From: Conchocele bisecta | Taxonomy: Eukaryota > Mollusca > Bivalvia > Lucinida > Thyasiridae | Assembly: GCA_029237695.1 (NCBI GenBank) | Contig: CM055265.1 | Span: 83,570,447 to 83,634,446, forward strand | Length of the DNA: 64,000 bases | Reading direction: 5' to 3' | Part shown: positions 41,773 through 52,898 of the stretch, piece by piece | Layout of the letters: each line of letters begins with the position of its first letter | How positions within the stretch are numbered: position 1 is the first letter of the stretch | Notes under the pieces: model-generated | What the model saw: the letters and a program-made list of their open reading frames with translations, nothing else | Told to the model about the DNA's origin: nothing | Databases searched by the model: none | Program-made: the position numbers and the translations under genes

Positions 41773-42020
41773 CTGGGGGCTGTTTCACTAAACTTTGTAC
41801 TACATGTACTAAAATGTTCGGAAGTGTAAAAATAGTCTTGAAATTTCAATTTATGGATTTACATTTATTGAGCAAAGGCTGCATGCATATGCAGCCTATG
41901 CTCCATAAATGTAAATCCAATAATTGTTTACAATAAAACATTATTAATGTGAAATTTGCGTATGCTCCATAAATGTAAATCCAATAATTGTTTACAATAA
42001 AACATTATTAATGTGAAATT
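41773..42020. mobile_element. Family D foldback, copy 6 (right end rearranged)
   Basis: Left end GGGGGCTGTTTCACTAAACT is normal. On the right, the block TATGCTCCATAAATGTAAAT to ATTATTAATGTGAAATT is present twice in tandem and the terminus is missing. Confidence 0.85.
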
Positions 42021-42150
42021 AGCGTATTTTGATATCAAGTTTATCAGGCTTGGCGAGGAAACGTGCGGGAATTCCTTGGAATTCGGGAATTCCTTGGAAT
42101 TCCTAGTTTCCGAGCCGAGCCTGATAAACTTGATGTCAAAAGACACTAGC
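42020..42150. mobile_element. Family J foldback, copy 5
   Basis: TGATATCAAGTTTATCAGGC and TTGGCGAGGAAACG pair with TTTCCGAGCCGAGCCTGATA and AACTTGATGTCA. The centre is tandem GGAATTCC. Confidence 0.85.
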
Positions 42151-42169
42151 ATGGTAATTCCATTTATCA

Positions 42170-42475
42170 GTAGCCTATTTCACCAGCATTGCAAGGTATA
42201 ATGTACTTATCTAGCAAATTATACTTTGAGGGAGAAATTTTCAATTTAAGGATACATTTATTAATTTTTATTATACTGAATTTATTACATTATCACAGCC
42301 ATTTTGGCGGTGATAATGTAATAAATTCAGTATAAGAATTCTGCATACTGTTAGTCATCGAATGTATGCAGTCAGTAGTTCTATATGAAATAATGGATTT
42401 CGGGAAAAATGATTACTCCCTCAAAGTATACTTTGCTAGATAAGTATACTCTGCAGTTTTGATGAAATCGGCTAC
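42170..42475. mobile_element. Family H foldback, copy 3
   Basis: GTAGCCTATTTCACCAGCAT to TTTTGATGAAATCGGCTAC with the TACTGAATTTATTACATTAT hairpin. Confidence 0.9.
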
Positions 42476-42574
42476 AGGTACAAGAAATATTTTATGCTTC
42501 AAAATGAGGAAATATGACATGGTTTTCGGTATGTAAATAAACCAGTCAGTGTCCCAGGTTTTAGACTAAATGCC

Positions 42575-43225
42575 AGGTCAGGTTATTCTAATTTCAGGGC
42601 TGAATATTTATTTTTTCGATGTAAATATTCCGTTCTGATTTTGGGATTTTCCTCCCAATGCAGGCACCGGGGCGGGATCAACTGATCCTGAGAATAGTGC
42701 TGCAGTAGCCATTGCTTGTCGTAAAAGGCGACTAAACTGGCTTAACGATTGGGTTCATACTTTCCGGAACCCACTATACCGGATTTGGCCCTCATGTACA
42801 TTTTTGGCTTTCTTGTATGTGAGAGTTGAGTCAGGCTATGCCCCATATATAAAAGTAAGATTAGCGCTAATCCTATTACTTTTATGGGATGGGATAAATG
42901 ATGCTTGCTGGTGTGGCGAGCCCCTGGCACCAGATCAGGTTGTTCTAATTGCAGGATTGAATATATATTTTGATTGTAAATATTGAGTTCTGAAGTTGGG
43001 ATTTACCCCCCTCGGACAGGTGGATACGGGACACGACCCCGTTGACCCGTCTGCGTGTAGACTCCCTGAGGCTTGTACCTCTATGTCAGAAAAGCGGACG
43101 TTAAACCCTATTCACTCACTCACTCCTCCCAATGCAGCAGGTTAAATGCGGGATCGAACCCGTTTTCCCAGTCTTAAATGACCATAGATGTTGATAGGCC
43201 GTTAAACACCAATAAATAGACTTAA
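42575..43225. repeat. Mosaic of family C and SINE-like units
   Basis: Family C body (GTCAGGTTATTCTAATTTCA, CCGTTCTGATTTTGGGATTT) is broken by a CAGGCACCGGGGCGGGATCA segment and by a CACT-tailed unit at 42985-43127. It then resumes with GCGGGATCGAACCCGTTTTC to GGCCGTTAAACACCAATAAA. Confidence 0.72.
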
Positions 43226-43311
43226 CTGCCAACATTCTATTTTTGAAAGAGAAGAAAAAATGTTGGGGATGGGAGGAACATTGCAGCAAAATTGTTTTCC
43301 AATGTGTGGAT

Positions 43312-43537
43312 TGTGATTGGAGAAATGGGGAATATGGCATTCATAATCAGTTCCTGAACTATTAGCACTCTACTACATTCTGAAAAGGATGTACCTGTAT
43401 ACCCTTTTGTTAGAAGCATCAAGAAAGTTACACTGGTCAATGGGGAACAACGTAGACCCTGATCAGACTTCAGTCTGATCAGGGTCTACATTGATCACAA
43501 AAGCCATACCGGTAAGGCCCATTTCTCCAATCACACA
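43312..43537. mobile_element. Family G MITE, copy 5
   Basis: TTGTGATTGGAGAAATGGGG to CCCATTTCTCCAATCACA with a TGATCAGACTTCAGTCTGATCA palindrome inside. Confidence 0.87.
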
Positions 43538-43861
43538 TTTGACCGATTTAGTCCATTTTACGTTTCACATTTCATGTGCTGCTGTTCAGCACTCCCATAT
43601 ATATTGTATGTACATTGGTGCTTGCCCTGTCATTTAATGTGATCAGATATACTCATAGCTAAACAATTGTGGGATATTGCTATTTGAAAGTTTACAGAGA
43701 AACTGAGAGACGAAAAAACATTACCAGTCGACAGCCAGATTTTGCGTAGTAACAGAAAACTGCATGAAATTATTCATCACGGAGTGCTCACCCATTACCG
43801 CAGTTATGTGAAGGGTTTGCTATCCAAATTGTTTTTTCTGTAAAATATACTTTGAAATTGT

Positions 43862-44330
43862 GGCAGGTGGGAGAATGCAATGGGTAATTTAATGATCAGG
43901 GTTCATCCTTACCGGAATTCCGACTGGAGACCTGGGGCCCGTTTCACTAAACTTCTTACGACTAAAATGTTTGTAAGTGCAAAATTATGACAGTCTGTAA
44001 ATTTCACATTAACAATGTTTTCTTGTAAACAATTATTGAATTTACATTTATTGAGCATAGGCTGCATATGCAGCCTATGCTCAATAAATGTAAATTCATC
44101 AATTGAAATTTCCAGACGATCCTAAATTTGCACTTATGAACATTTTAGTCTTAAGAAGTTTAGTGAAACGGGCCCCTGGGTTGGCCCTCACATACGTCTT
44201 TGGCATTTTGTATGCGACTGTTGAATCTGGTTATACCCCTTATGTGAGTACATGTATTATGATTATTCGTAATCCTATTTTAGGGGAAGGGGCCAAGTGA
44301 CTTTGGTGAGGTATGGACCTGGCACAGTGC
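43862..44330. repeat. Family C repeat interrupted by family D
   Basis: TGGCAGGTGGGAGAATGCAA to CCGACTGGAGACCTGGG, then the foldback at 43932-44178, then TTGGCCCTCACATACGTCTT onward. The host repeat resumes exactly after the insertion. Confidence 0.85.
43932..44178. mobile_element. Family D foldback, copy 7 (nested)
   Basis: GGGGCCCGTTTCACTAAACT to AGTTTAGTGAAACGGGCCCC, complete with central hairpin. Confidence 0.94.
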
Positions 44331-44690
44331 CGTACGTGATCAGATATCGAGTTAAATTTTGTATGCAATACCCGATAGCAAACAAATTTTATCACGGCTG
44401 TGTTTTTACTCTGTTTAATTCTCTGGGAATTACAAATGAATAACAATATAACCAACCACACTTGTTTCACTATGTGTTTATTGAAATGGTTGTGAAATTT
44501 ATTTACAAATTTATAGAATTTTGCATTTTTGTTTGCATTTCTGTATGATTTACAACATGTTTGTCAAGCCGTCCAGCTTGACACGGTAATAACAATCATA
44601 TCCATTTGTCCTTTATGAGATGACAAATTTATCCTACTGTTGTTTACACCCGCATTGATGTAAATGTGTGTTAGTGACCATACAGATGGC
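44331..44690. other. Unassigned intergenic stretch
   Basis: AT-rich, no gene or clear repeat ends. Confidence 0.45.
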
Positions 44691-44739
44691 CGAGCCTGGA
44701 GAAATGGGGCTCATGGCATTTGTACCAAGCCTATCTTCT

Positions 44740-44920
44740 GATATGCGGCTGTATTTATACCCCCGCAAAGAGTTGTGGGGGGTGGGGTATACTGGAGTCG
44801 GGTTGTCCATCTGTGCGTCCGTCACTAAACTTAACATCAGAGAAATATGTTATAACTTCTATTTCCTTACATATTTAGGGGCACATGGGCCCACGCAGGG
44901 GTATTCCGTAAGCCTCACTT
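44740..44920. repeat. Family N repeat, copy 2
   Basis: CCCCCGCAAAGAGTTGTGGG, GGTATACTGGAGTCGGGTTG and ATCTGTGCGTCCGTCACTAA match the copy at 36990. Confidence 0.7.
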
Positions 44921-45334
44921 GCTGACAAATCTAGTTTACGAAATGGAATGGAACCAGTCAACGGTTACACCACGGGGTAGGTTTATGGTTAGGTTACAGG
45001 TAACCCCAACCCCAACCATACCTCGTGATTTACCCATTGACTGGTTTCATTCCTAAACCCTTTCACCCCTAAGTAACTGGGAATGGATTTTGATTGATAT
45101 GTTAATTTCCGACCAATGCAATCATCATAAAATAATTTTCAGACTAGTCCATTTATTATAAGGGGGTGTTTTTGTTCTGAAAAATATTCATAATTTACTT
45201 GCAAAAGTGTAGATACTGATGAGACGGCTCATCTGGATCTACACTGTTTGCCAATACCACTATACAGGTCTGTGGTGTTGAAAGGGTTAAAATACCAATA
45301 CATTCTCCCGCAGTCTGATAAGAATCTAGACGTT

Positions 45335-45680
45335 AAATATTGAATTGTGAATAGTGCATGCCCTGATCAGACGCCGCGGATGCGCAGGTTGATCTGGGCC
45401 TACGCTGGTCACAGATGTCATAAGCCCCATTTCTCCAGTCTCGACCACATATGTGGCTGTGACTGGAGAAATGGGACTTATGGGATTTGTGACCAGTGTA
45501 GCTCCTTTTCAAATAGCAGACTCCTGTAACCTGATAATGATTTATCGTACTTGTTGGAAGCTTGGCGGTTGGATCAATGATGGAATGGCGAACAGTGCAG
45601 ATCCTGATCAGACTGTGCTTTTTGATCTAGGTCTACACTGGTCGCACAACCCAGAAGCCCCATTTCTTTAGTCTCGTCGA
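45335..45680. mobile_element. Family G MITEs, partial plus full copy
   Basis: A right half at 45335-45445 (GAACAGTGCAT-like to CTCCAGTCTCGACCACATA) is followed directly by a full copy at 45448-45680 starting TGTGGCTGTGACTGGAGAAA. Confidence 0.85.
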
Positions 45681-46830
45681 CCACATATGAAGGAAATCAG
45701 GCAGAAATTACACAAATTAATTGGTTGTGTTGACTGAAATCTGGTCCGGTTTCTTGTTGTATTTACAATTAAACTGTCTCATTATAAATAATCAAAACAA
45801 GTCGAATCACGACTCGCCATTTGTATTGTACATTGTATTGTACATGTTTGTTTTCCACTAATATTCACTTGTGTGTAGAACACTGTAAAATTATGGTACA
45901 CGTAATACTGTGATTTTCTGACTGTGACTAGTGTAGTCCCTGATCAGATTTGCTATATAGTAAGCCATGCATGTTTATTTGAAGCAACACCTAATACGTA
46001 TAGGAGATTTATGGTATATGGATGAATATGCACAAGCTCTGGAGCGGAAATATTGCGCAACTTTGCAGTGCTATATATCCATGGAAGAAGGTGTGCAAAC
46101 TTCCCATATACAACACATTACCTATTTACATGTATTACAAGGTGTATGAACATGCTAAATTTGTGTATCACGTGGTTATAACAAGTACCGGTACTGAAAC
46201 TTCCAGAAACGCTCGTATTCCTTTATTTTGTCCTTGTTATGTAACGGATATTGATGAAATATGGCGCATCAAACGCGTCTTGTTAAGCTGCATTTGGTGG
46301 TCTCGGTACTTTGGCCCAAACTTCTGTCGTTTTTGTGAAGAATCAATTTCCTGACACAGAAATCGATTCTTCGCAAAAACAACATAAGTATGTGCCAAAC
46401 TCCCAGGACCACCAAATGCAGCTCATGAAGTCACATTTGCTGCGCCATATTTCATCAAAATATGTTGCCCATTAAGGAAAAATATCAAATAATACTTACT
46501 TTGGAGTGGACGCGCTTTCAACACTTTCAGCCATTGTTGTTGTTGTTGTAACCACGTGATCATGCACCTTGTATTACATACCTCAGAAAAAGATTTACTT
46601 TTGCGTCATATCCGAACATTTAAAACCATTTTATGACACACAATTATATTATTCACGAAATTGTATCGCAGATATACACCTATTAGAATGACGTCAGTTG
46701 AAGTTGACGACAAGGGCACGGATTCTAGGATTCTCATGCGCCTGCATTACAGCGGAACCTCTCTAAACTGGACACCCTGGGTGTCATTTTATTGGAAGAA
46801 ATATAACTAAATACAGAACCTGTATTAGCC
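45681..46830. other. Unassigned intergenic stretch
   Basis: 46330-46430 holds a hairpin (GAAGAATCAATTTCC/GAAATCGATTCTTC inside GGTGGTC...GACCACC ends). A short TTG run lies near 46535. No gene is recognised; the 110-codon open frame at 46022 has no family resemblance. Confidence 0.5.
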
Positions 46831-47067
46831 CTTAGACCGCTACACATAACAATTGTCGTCTGCTGTTGCTTTTATATCTTGCATTATTTCTCAATAAAAA
46901 CATGGTTTGACGGCACTTTAGAATCATTTCCAATGGAAATGATTCTAAAGAACTGTCAAAGCATGTTGTAAATTATTCTAAATTGCTGTCAAAGCATGTT
47001 TTTGATGATAAAAATGGAAAATAAACAGCAGACGACAAAAAATTAAGATAGCGGTGTAAGGGTTAGA
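46831..47067. mobile_element. Family E MITE, copy 10
   Basis: CCCTTAGACCGCTACACATA to AGCGGTGTAAGGGTTAG with the TTTCCAATGGAAATGATTCT palindrome. Confidence 0.9.
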
Positions 47068-47239
47068 ATTGTTTTGCCCACCTATTAATACACCCAAATT
47101 CAACTATCATCATGCGTTGTGTATCACTGTCTATGTTTGTTGACACATTTACATGTACATTATCATAAAAAAGATTTCCACTTTTGAAAATAAACTGTTT
47201 TGTAAGAAGTCACATGTGGTTTATTGGTCGATTGATATC

Positions 47240-48020
47240 CTTTTATCTGATTTTGGACTTTTCCCCCCATTTGTACATGTACTTGAACATGTACAGGTAA
47301 TATATGGGATTTAGGGGAAGGAGGGAAGTGACTTAGGTGTGGTATGGGCTGAATATATTTATATTTTTATGTAAATATTCACAATTACTGATCCTACTGC
47401 TTTTGGGAGGGGGCCAAGTGATTCTGGTGTGGCGAGGACCTGGCATCAGATCAGGATTATTCTGATTTCTGGACTGAATATATAGTTTTTTTATTGTAAA
47501 TATTCAGTTCTGATTTTGGGCTTTTCCACCCATTTGTACATGTACTTGTACAGGTAATAAATGGGATTTAGTACTAAACCCATTGACCGGCCTTAAATGA
47601 CCTTAGCTGTTGATAGGCTACATGAAACTTTACGTTCTTGTGTTGTCATTGGACAGCTCACCTTCCATCAGGTGGGAATAAACAAGTGTTGTTTATTATA
47701 GTGTAGTTGCTGGAAGTCACTGCAGAATACTCGCGTATCGTCCATACCCAGAGTTACGGGACCCTCCATAGGTTTCCCCTGCAGAGTAGGAATCGGATCT
47801 GATTCGCATTTTAGCTGTTAAACCAGTTACTTGGCCCCTTCCTTTAAAATAGGATTACGAATAATCGTAATACTCACATAAGGGGTATAACCAGATTCAA
47901 CTGTCATACAAAATGCCAAAGACGTATGTGAGGGCCAAACCAGGTCTCCAGTCGGAATTCCGGTAAGGATGAACCCCCATTGTTAAATTACCCATCACGT
48001 GCTTCCACCTGCCACCTACA
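47240..48020. repeat. Family C repeats, forward then reverse
   Basis: 47240-47625 carries GATTTTGGGCTTTTCCACCC and TTAGCTGTTGATAGGC in forward order. 47830-48020 carries the complement (CTTGGCCCCTTCCTTTAAAA, GGTATAACCAGATTCAACTG). Between them 47630-47830 is unassigned. Confidence 0.72.
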
Positions 48021-48027
48021 AATATGC

Positions 48028-48545
48028 AAGTTGTGACCAGTGTAGATCCGTATTAAATAGCACACTCTGTAGCCTGATATACATGTACAGCAGTGGAGCC
48101 ACTCTAAACCAAAGTACCTTGCGGCAACGATGTGTTAAATTATGACCGATTTCACTGTCAAATATCGCTATGTTTATCAGTGTTCATAAGTGAAATGCAC
48201 ACAGGCATGTGTTTCGGTGCTCTTGGATCAGAATTACAGTGGAACATCTCTAAACTGGACACCCTGGGCACCTCCCTCCCACGGTGTCCGGTTTAGAGGT
48301 TCCTCTGTATATTGCTTGCTAGAAGCATGACGGGTGTTTCATTGATCAAATGGCGAACAGTGCAGATCCCAATCAGACTGTGGATGTAGTGGCTGATCTG
48401 GATCTACACTGGTTGCAAAACCCATAAGCCCATTTCTCAAGTCGCGTTCACAGCATGCATGCATGCAGCAGGTTAAATGCGGGATTGAACCCGTTGGCCC
48501 AGGCATAATGACCTTAGCTGTTGATAGGCTGTTAAATACCAATAA
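48028..48545. repeat. Family G and family C fragments
   Basis: GTTGTGACCAGTGTAGATCC near 48029 and GAACAGTGCAGATCCCAATC to GCCCATTTCTCAAGTC near 48440 are split family G ends. Between them CTCTAAACTGGACACCCTGG recurs as a separate repeat (also 46755). GCGGGATTGAACCCGTTGGC to 48545 is a family C end. Confidence 0.65.
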
Positions 48546-48719
48546 ATCAAATCATAGCATGTGGTTATAAAACTGTGGGGCTTCTCAAATTCTCAAAATT
48601 TGTATTGAAATCAGCCCTCAATGAAATTGAGCTTAGTTAAACCAATGAAACTGAGATGTGCTTCATTAAATCAAATTCAGATGTGGTTTGTTAAATCAAT
48701 CAACTCCGCAGTCAAAAAT

Positions 48720-49410
48720 TAGCAGTGCTTAATTTCAACTAGTCTTCTGAACAGTGCTTAGTTTCAAGTAGTCTCTGAGCAGTGCTTAGTTTCAACTATT
48801 CGTCTGAGAAATGCTTAGTTTCAAATAGTCTTTGTGCAGTGCTTAGTTTCAACTAGTCTCTGAGCAGTGCTTAGTTTCAATTAGTCTGCTGAGCAGTGCT
48901 TAGTTTCACATAGTCTTCTGAGCAGTGCTTAGTTTCAAGTAGTCTCTGGGCAGTGCTTAGTTTCAATTAGTCTTCTGAGCAGTGCTTCGTTTCAATTTTC
49001 AATTAGTCTTCTGAGCAATGCTTAGTTTTCAGTCGTCTGAGCAGTGCTTAGTTTCAACCAATCAAACTGCAGCTCTTAGTTTCACCCAATCAAACTGTGC
49101 AGTGGTAAGTTTCAACCAATCAAACTGCAGCGCTTAGTTTCAACCAATCAAACTGCAGCGCTTAGTTTCAACCAATCAAATTGGGCAGCGCTAAGTTTCA
49201 ACCAAACTGTGTGTGTGTGCAGCGCAGAGTTCAACCAATGAAACTGTGCAGCGCTTAGTTTCAACAAATCAAACTGTGCAGCGCTAAGTTTCAACCAATC
49301 AAACTGTGCAGTGGTAAGTTTCAACCAATCAAACTGCAGCGCTTAGTTTCAACCAATCAAATTCTGCAGCGCTAAGTTTCAACCAACCAAACTGTGCAGC
49401 GCGTGGATTT
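48720..49410. repeat. Two-part minisatellite (GCAGTGCTTAGTTTCAA family)
   Basis: 48720-49050: roughly 29-base units of GAGCAGTGCTTAGTTTCAA then CTAGTCTTCT. 49050-49410: units of AACCAATCAAACTGTGCAGC then GCTTAGTTTC. Both share the GCAG(T/C)GCTTAGTTTCAA core, so one array seems to have switched its spacer. It ends about 85 bases beyond the stop codon of the TMEM70-like gene. Confidence 0.93.
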
Positions 49411-49492
49411 TATCATGAAAGATGTTACTATCAAGGTTCTATGAACATATTTTTTCTCTTTTGTGTATATTTAATCAATTAAAAATTTCATA

Positions 49493-50401
49493 TCAATTCA
49501 GTCGTATTTCATTCTTTTTTTCAGCAGGTTTCTCTAATTTCTCGTTGTCTGTGGTCATGTGACTGCCGTCATCACATTTTTGTGCTGCCTGTGCTTTAAG
49601 GTTAATCTCATCTTTGAATTCATCCAACTCATCCAGCTCAAGTGACTCAAAGTAGCCAACCATGTTTGTATAGACCTTTTTATCAAGGAACTGCTGTTTC
49701 ACAATCAGCACAGGTTTACCCTTCACCTTTATCGAAGTGAATGGTCCAGTGATAGGAGGCACTTCAACATCATCCGGCTTAAACGCCATCTCTTTCCGCC
49801 GCAGGAAAATACTATACGTGGATAACGTATACACGTTGGTTTTATCGTCAAAGTAAATGTCCATCACATATTTCCTTGACACCGAGTGAATTAGCAGCGG
49901 CGTGCACAAACCAAAAAATCCCACCGCTACCAGCCCGACACTTGCCTTAACAAGGCTGGATACATGTGGATCCAACATCAGGAACGGCTGCAGTACGAGC
50001 ACATTTGCACTGGTAAACAAAGTGAACATCTTAATGTTTCTCACAAACTTCCTGAGTTCACCAGCATACACCAGCCTGCCTTTATCAGGGTGAACATACG
50101 GTTGGTTAGATACAGGTTCTATTTCGCCATTATTGCTCGCTTTCGACCAGAGGGCTCGACTTGAGACGACCAAGTTCCAACTAGCATGTTGAGCCGTTAG
50201 TAATCCCTGGCAGTGTGCATGACCATTATAGTACTGATGTATACTTCTAGGAATTGGCATTGCCGAGAAGCTGCGTTGTGATGCACTGCAGCTGGCATCC
50301 CATTGGAGAGAGAAGCCACCACCCAACGTTGCCACAACGGGATAATGTGAGTGTAGATGGCGTATGTGCCGTATATTCCGTGTCAGTGACATCGTGCACA
50401 T
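49493..50401 (-). CDS. TMEM70: TMEM70-like mitochondrial complex-assembly protein
   Basis: 302 residues, uninterrupted. TMEM70 is an inner-membrane protein that helps assemble ATP synthase and complex I. The N-terminus is basic and lacks acidic residues (RNIRHIRHLHSHY), fitting a mitochondrial targeting sequence. A conserved GRLVYAGEL at 108-116 leads into two membrane spans (about 126-143 and 151-174) separated by a short LDPHVSS loop. Then come YVMDIYFDDKTNVYTLSTYS and a matrix-side domain ending MVGYFES. A second Met at residue 4 could be the start. Upstream on the coding strand CTATTTCAG precedes the start by about 7 bases, so a 5' UTR exon is possible. The C-terminal tail is charged and Lys/Glu-rich. 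The coding part is unbroken by introns, unlike the human gene. Confidence 0.88.
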   Translation of the reverse strand: MCTMSLTRNIRHIRHLHSHYPVVATLGGGFSLQWDASCSASQRSFSAMPIPRSIHQYYNGHAHCQGLLTAQHASWNLVVSSRALWSKASNNGEIEPVSNQPYVHPDKGRLVYAGELRKFVRNIKMFTLFTSANVLVLQPFLMLDPHVSSLVKASVGLVAVGFFGLCTPLLIHSVSRKYVMDIYFDDKTNVYTLSTYSIFLRRKEMAFKPDDVEVPPITGPFTSIKVKGKPVLIVKQQFLDKKVYTNMVGYFESLELDELDEFKDEINLKAQAAQKCDDGSHMTTDNEKLEKPAEKKNEIRLN

Positions 50402-50634
50402 CTTGTTGCTGAAATAGATGAAGACAGGATTGAAGAATTCCTATTTGCTGCTCACACAACTGTACAATTAAAATCTAATTGTCCAGGCAAACATTACTTG
50501 TGCAGCCTTTTAAAAGAAAAGGTGACTTAAGACACAAACACTTTCTTGCAATTGTGGAAATAGACATTATTTGAGTATCATTGCTGTCATTTGCTGGCTT
50601 ATCTCTGGCTGTGACTGAAGAAATGGGGCTTATA
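50402..50634. other. Upstream region of the TMEM70-like gene
   Basis: Short 5' region between the gene and family A copy 3. A family G end fragment (GGCTGTGACTGAAGAAATGG) lies at 50606-50632. No promoter motif is clear. Confidence 0.5.
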
Positions 50635-51035
50635 CAGGGCTCCAGATAAGGAATTAGTAATTGAGTATTTTCACTCCATCATTTCTGAAGCAATTGGGTA
50701 TTTCAATATTTTAATTGGGTAAAATAAAATCACACTACAGTTTACACATCAACAGACAGCAATTATTGAGTAGTTTGCTTCGAAATGAAAACATGTCTTG
50801 GCATATCATTAGAATTGTCTGCTTGGAGACAATTCTAATGAAATGCCAATATGTGTTTTCATGGAAAGAAAGAAAAATATGCTATATTTGTTGTCTGTTT
50901 ATTGTTTTCTGTAGCATGATAAAGGTACCACAAATTTATTATTGCTTTTTGATACTCGCTACTTCTGATTTCAATTGGGTTTTTGGCAATTTTAATTGAG
51001 TATTTACGCAAATACGCAGCTTATCTGGAGCTCTG
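50635..51035. mobile_element. Family A non-autonomous DNA transposon, copy 3
   Basis: CAGGGCTCCAGATAAGGAAT to CTTATCTGGAGCTCTG. The 6-bp target duplication CTTATA lies at 50629-50634 and 51036-51041. It interrupted a family G fragment. Confidence 0.93.
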
Positions 51036-51223
51036 CTTATAGGTTCCGCCACAGGTGATTCTACCATGTCATGGATGGTCAATTATTGTTTGCATATATA
51101 CATGAAACCATTTCTAACCAATGTACAAAACAATTCAAATGCAACCGGGTCTGAACATTATGTAATTATGAAAGGTACTAAACTGGCATTCGTCACCATT
51201 GTAAGAAAATCCCACACGAAGTC

Positions 51224-51249
51224 GTAATAATAATAATAATAATAATAGA
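51224..51249. repeat. (ATA)n microsatellite
   Basis: About eight AAT triplets before GACTTTATTTAAAGAGGG. Confidence 0.95.
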
Positions 51250-51921
51250 CTTTATTTAAAGAGGGTTACACATTTAGTTATAAACTAATCTTCCATGAGG
51301 CCCTCGTCGTATTTTTTACTTGCCTATACAGCTTGTTGAAACTGCTGTTTGGGGTGTGTTTTCGACATAGATTTTACAGTTGCTAATACATTAACATAAA
51401 TCTCAAAGATTTTGAGGGTAAACTGCAATAAAAACACATCTCACTAACCTAAATTTGCTTTATAAAAACACATTCACTTCATTATCAATAAACATAAGCC
51501 GCCATCTTTGAAAATACATGTATCGAATCACGTGACACGCAGTGATTTCAACTGATTTGGTTCGTTAATGGAAAATGACGTTAGTTTCCAGTAACCAACC
51601 AAACCACTGCATGCACGTGACTGAAATATTTTCAAAAAGCTGCGGATTTGTGATTGTTCCACTGTAAATCATTCATATGACCCAATACATGTCGCTGCTC
51701 TTTCCACTATCGCTGGAGGGAGAGGAAGCCTATGAATGTAATCGTAACTCTGCTATGGACGGTACAGGAGTAGATTTCTTCAATAGTTAGCTACTGTTTG
51801 CAACTGCCTCATCCTCATCCCTAGACTAACATGCCATGTCTCTATATCATGTTTAACTTCTATTTTTCATTATCTGACTTTTTTCATTTATTATTTTCTT
51901 TGCTAACGGTAGTGAAAGCCA
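51250..51921. other. Unassigned intergenic stretch
   Basis: No gene recognised. AAACACATCTCACTAACC and AACATAAGCCGCCATC could belong to regulatory or repeat DNA, but nothing is diagnostic. Confidence 0.45.
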
Positions 51922-51923
51922 TA

Positions 51924-52593
51924 CAGGGATCCTCCAGATTATCGGACAAAAATGACAGTTTTTTAACGATATTTTCCTTAAAATAGCAGCTACGGGCATA
52001 AACTTTTCACAGAACAATCGTTGGTTCTTGCTTTCTCAACGCATGTAAACTATTTATCAAACTGTGCCATCTTTCTCGCTTAAAATCGGGTCAGATCATC
52101 AGTCATAAGATTGCCCCAAAATTAACATCGACAATCAATTATCCGGACAAACATATAGACTAATCGTCTTATAACTTCTATTCTCACGTTGAAATCATAT
52201 GTTATCGCGTGTAAACCAGTGCAAACAGCATTGTGTATTTCTGCAGAAAAATCACTCACCCTTCGTTTCTTGGAAAACACCGTATTTATAGAATGTATTG
52301 TATTTATAGAACAATGACGTAATTATTGGACGTAATTATTGGGCGCACTCGATTGAGCCCCCGCATGGCTTGTGTCGTTGTAAACAACTTCTGCACAGAG
52401 TTGGGAATGTGTTCAGCAAATGTTACTAAAATGTTTACCATGCCGACATATTCTTCACACTGGCATGGAAAAATCATGCACCTGCATGACTTAGATGCAT
52501 TCGTTGCAAAATCGGATCAAAAGAATGCGCTTAATTAACAGGTATTTCATTTGTCCGATAAACTGATTGTCCGGATAATTGGTATGACTCCTG
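51924..52593. mobile_element. pogo/Tigger-like element with TA flanks
   Basis: The left end CAGGGATCCTCCAGATTATC with GGACA and the right end CCGGATAATTGGTATGACTC with CTG are imperfect inverted repeats. Both outer sides are TA (51922-51923, 52594-52595). Length 670 bp. No transposase is visible; the 70-codon frame at 52326 is unrelated as far as I can tell. The superfamily is inferred only from ends and TA target. Confidence 0.7.
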
Positions 52594-52898
52594 TAGTGCT
52601 ATGTCTACCTCATCCCCCACCAACTTTCAAGGCCATACTTTGTGGGCTACACACTTTTCATTTGGGCCAATTCAGGCATTTTTAGTAGCCCAATTACTTG
52701 TTTTTGGGGCGACAGCAATAAATCGGCGAATATCAAGCACTGACACTGGAAAACTTACAAAATAAGCAGAAGAAAAATTCCGAAAGACTGAATTGTTGTT
52801 GTTGTTGTGATACCCAAAACGGCCCACTTTGTTCAAAACGGCCCCAGTGTTGACAAGGACATAACGGACCAGATTTATGGACATAACGGACCAGATTT

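Noticed and set aside
46022..46354. 110-codon open frame
   Set aside because: No recognisable domain, covers a hairpin at its 3' end, and lies in repeat-rich DNA.
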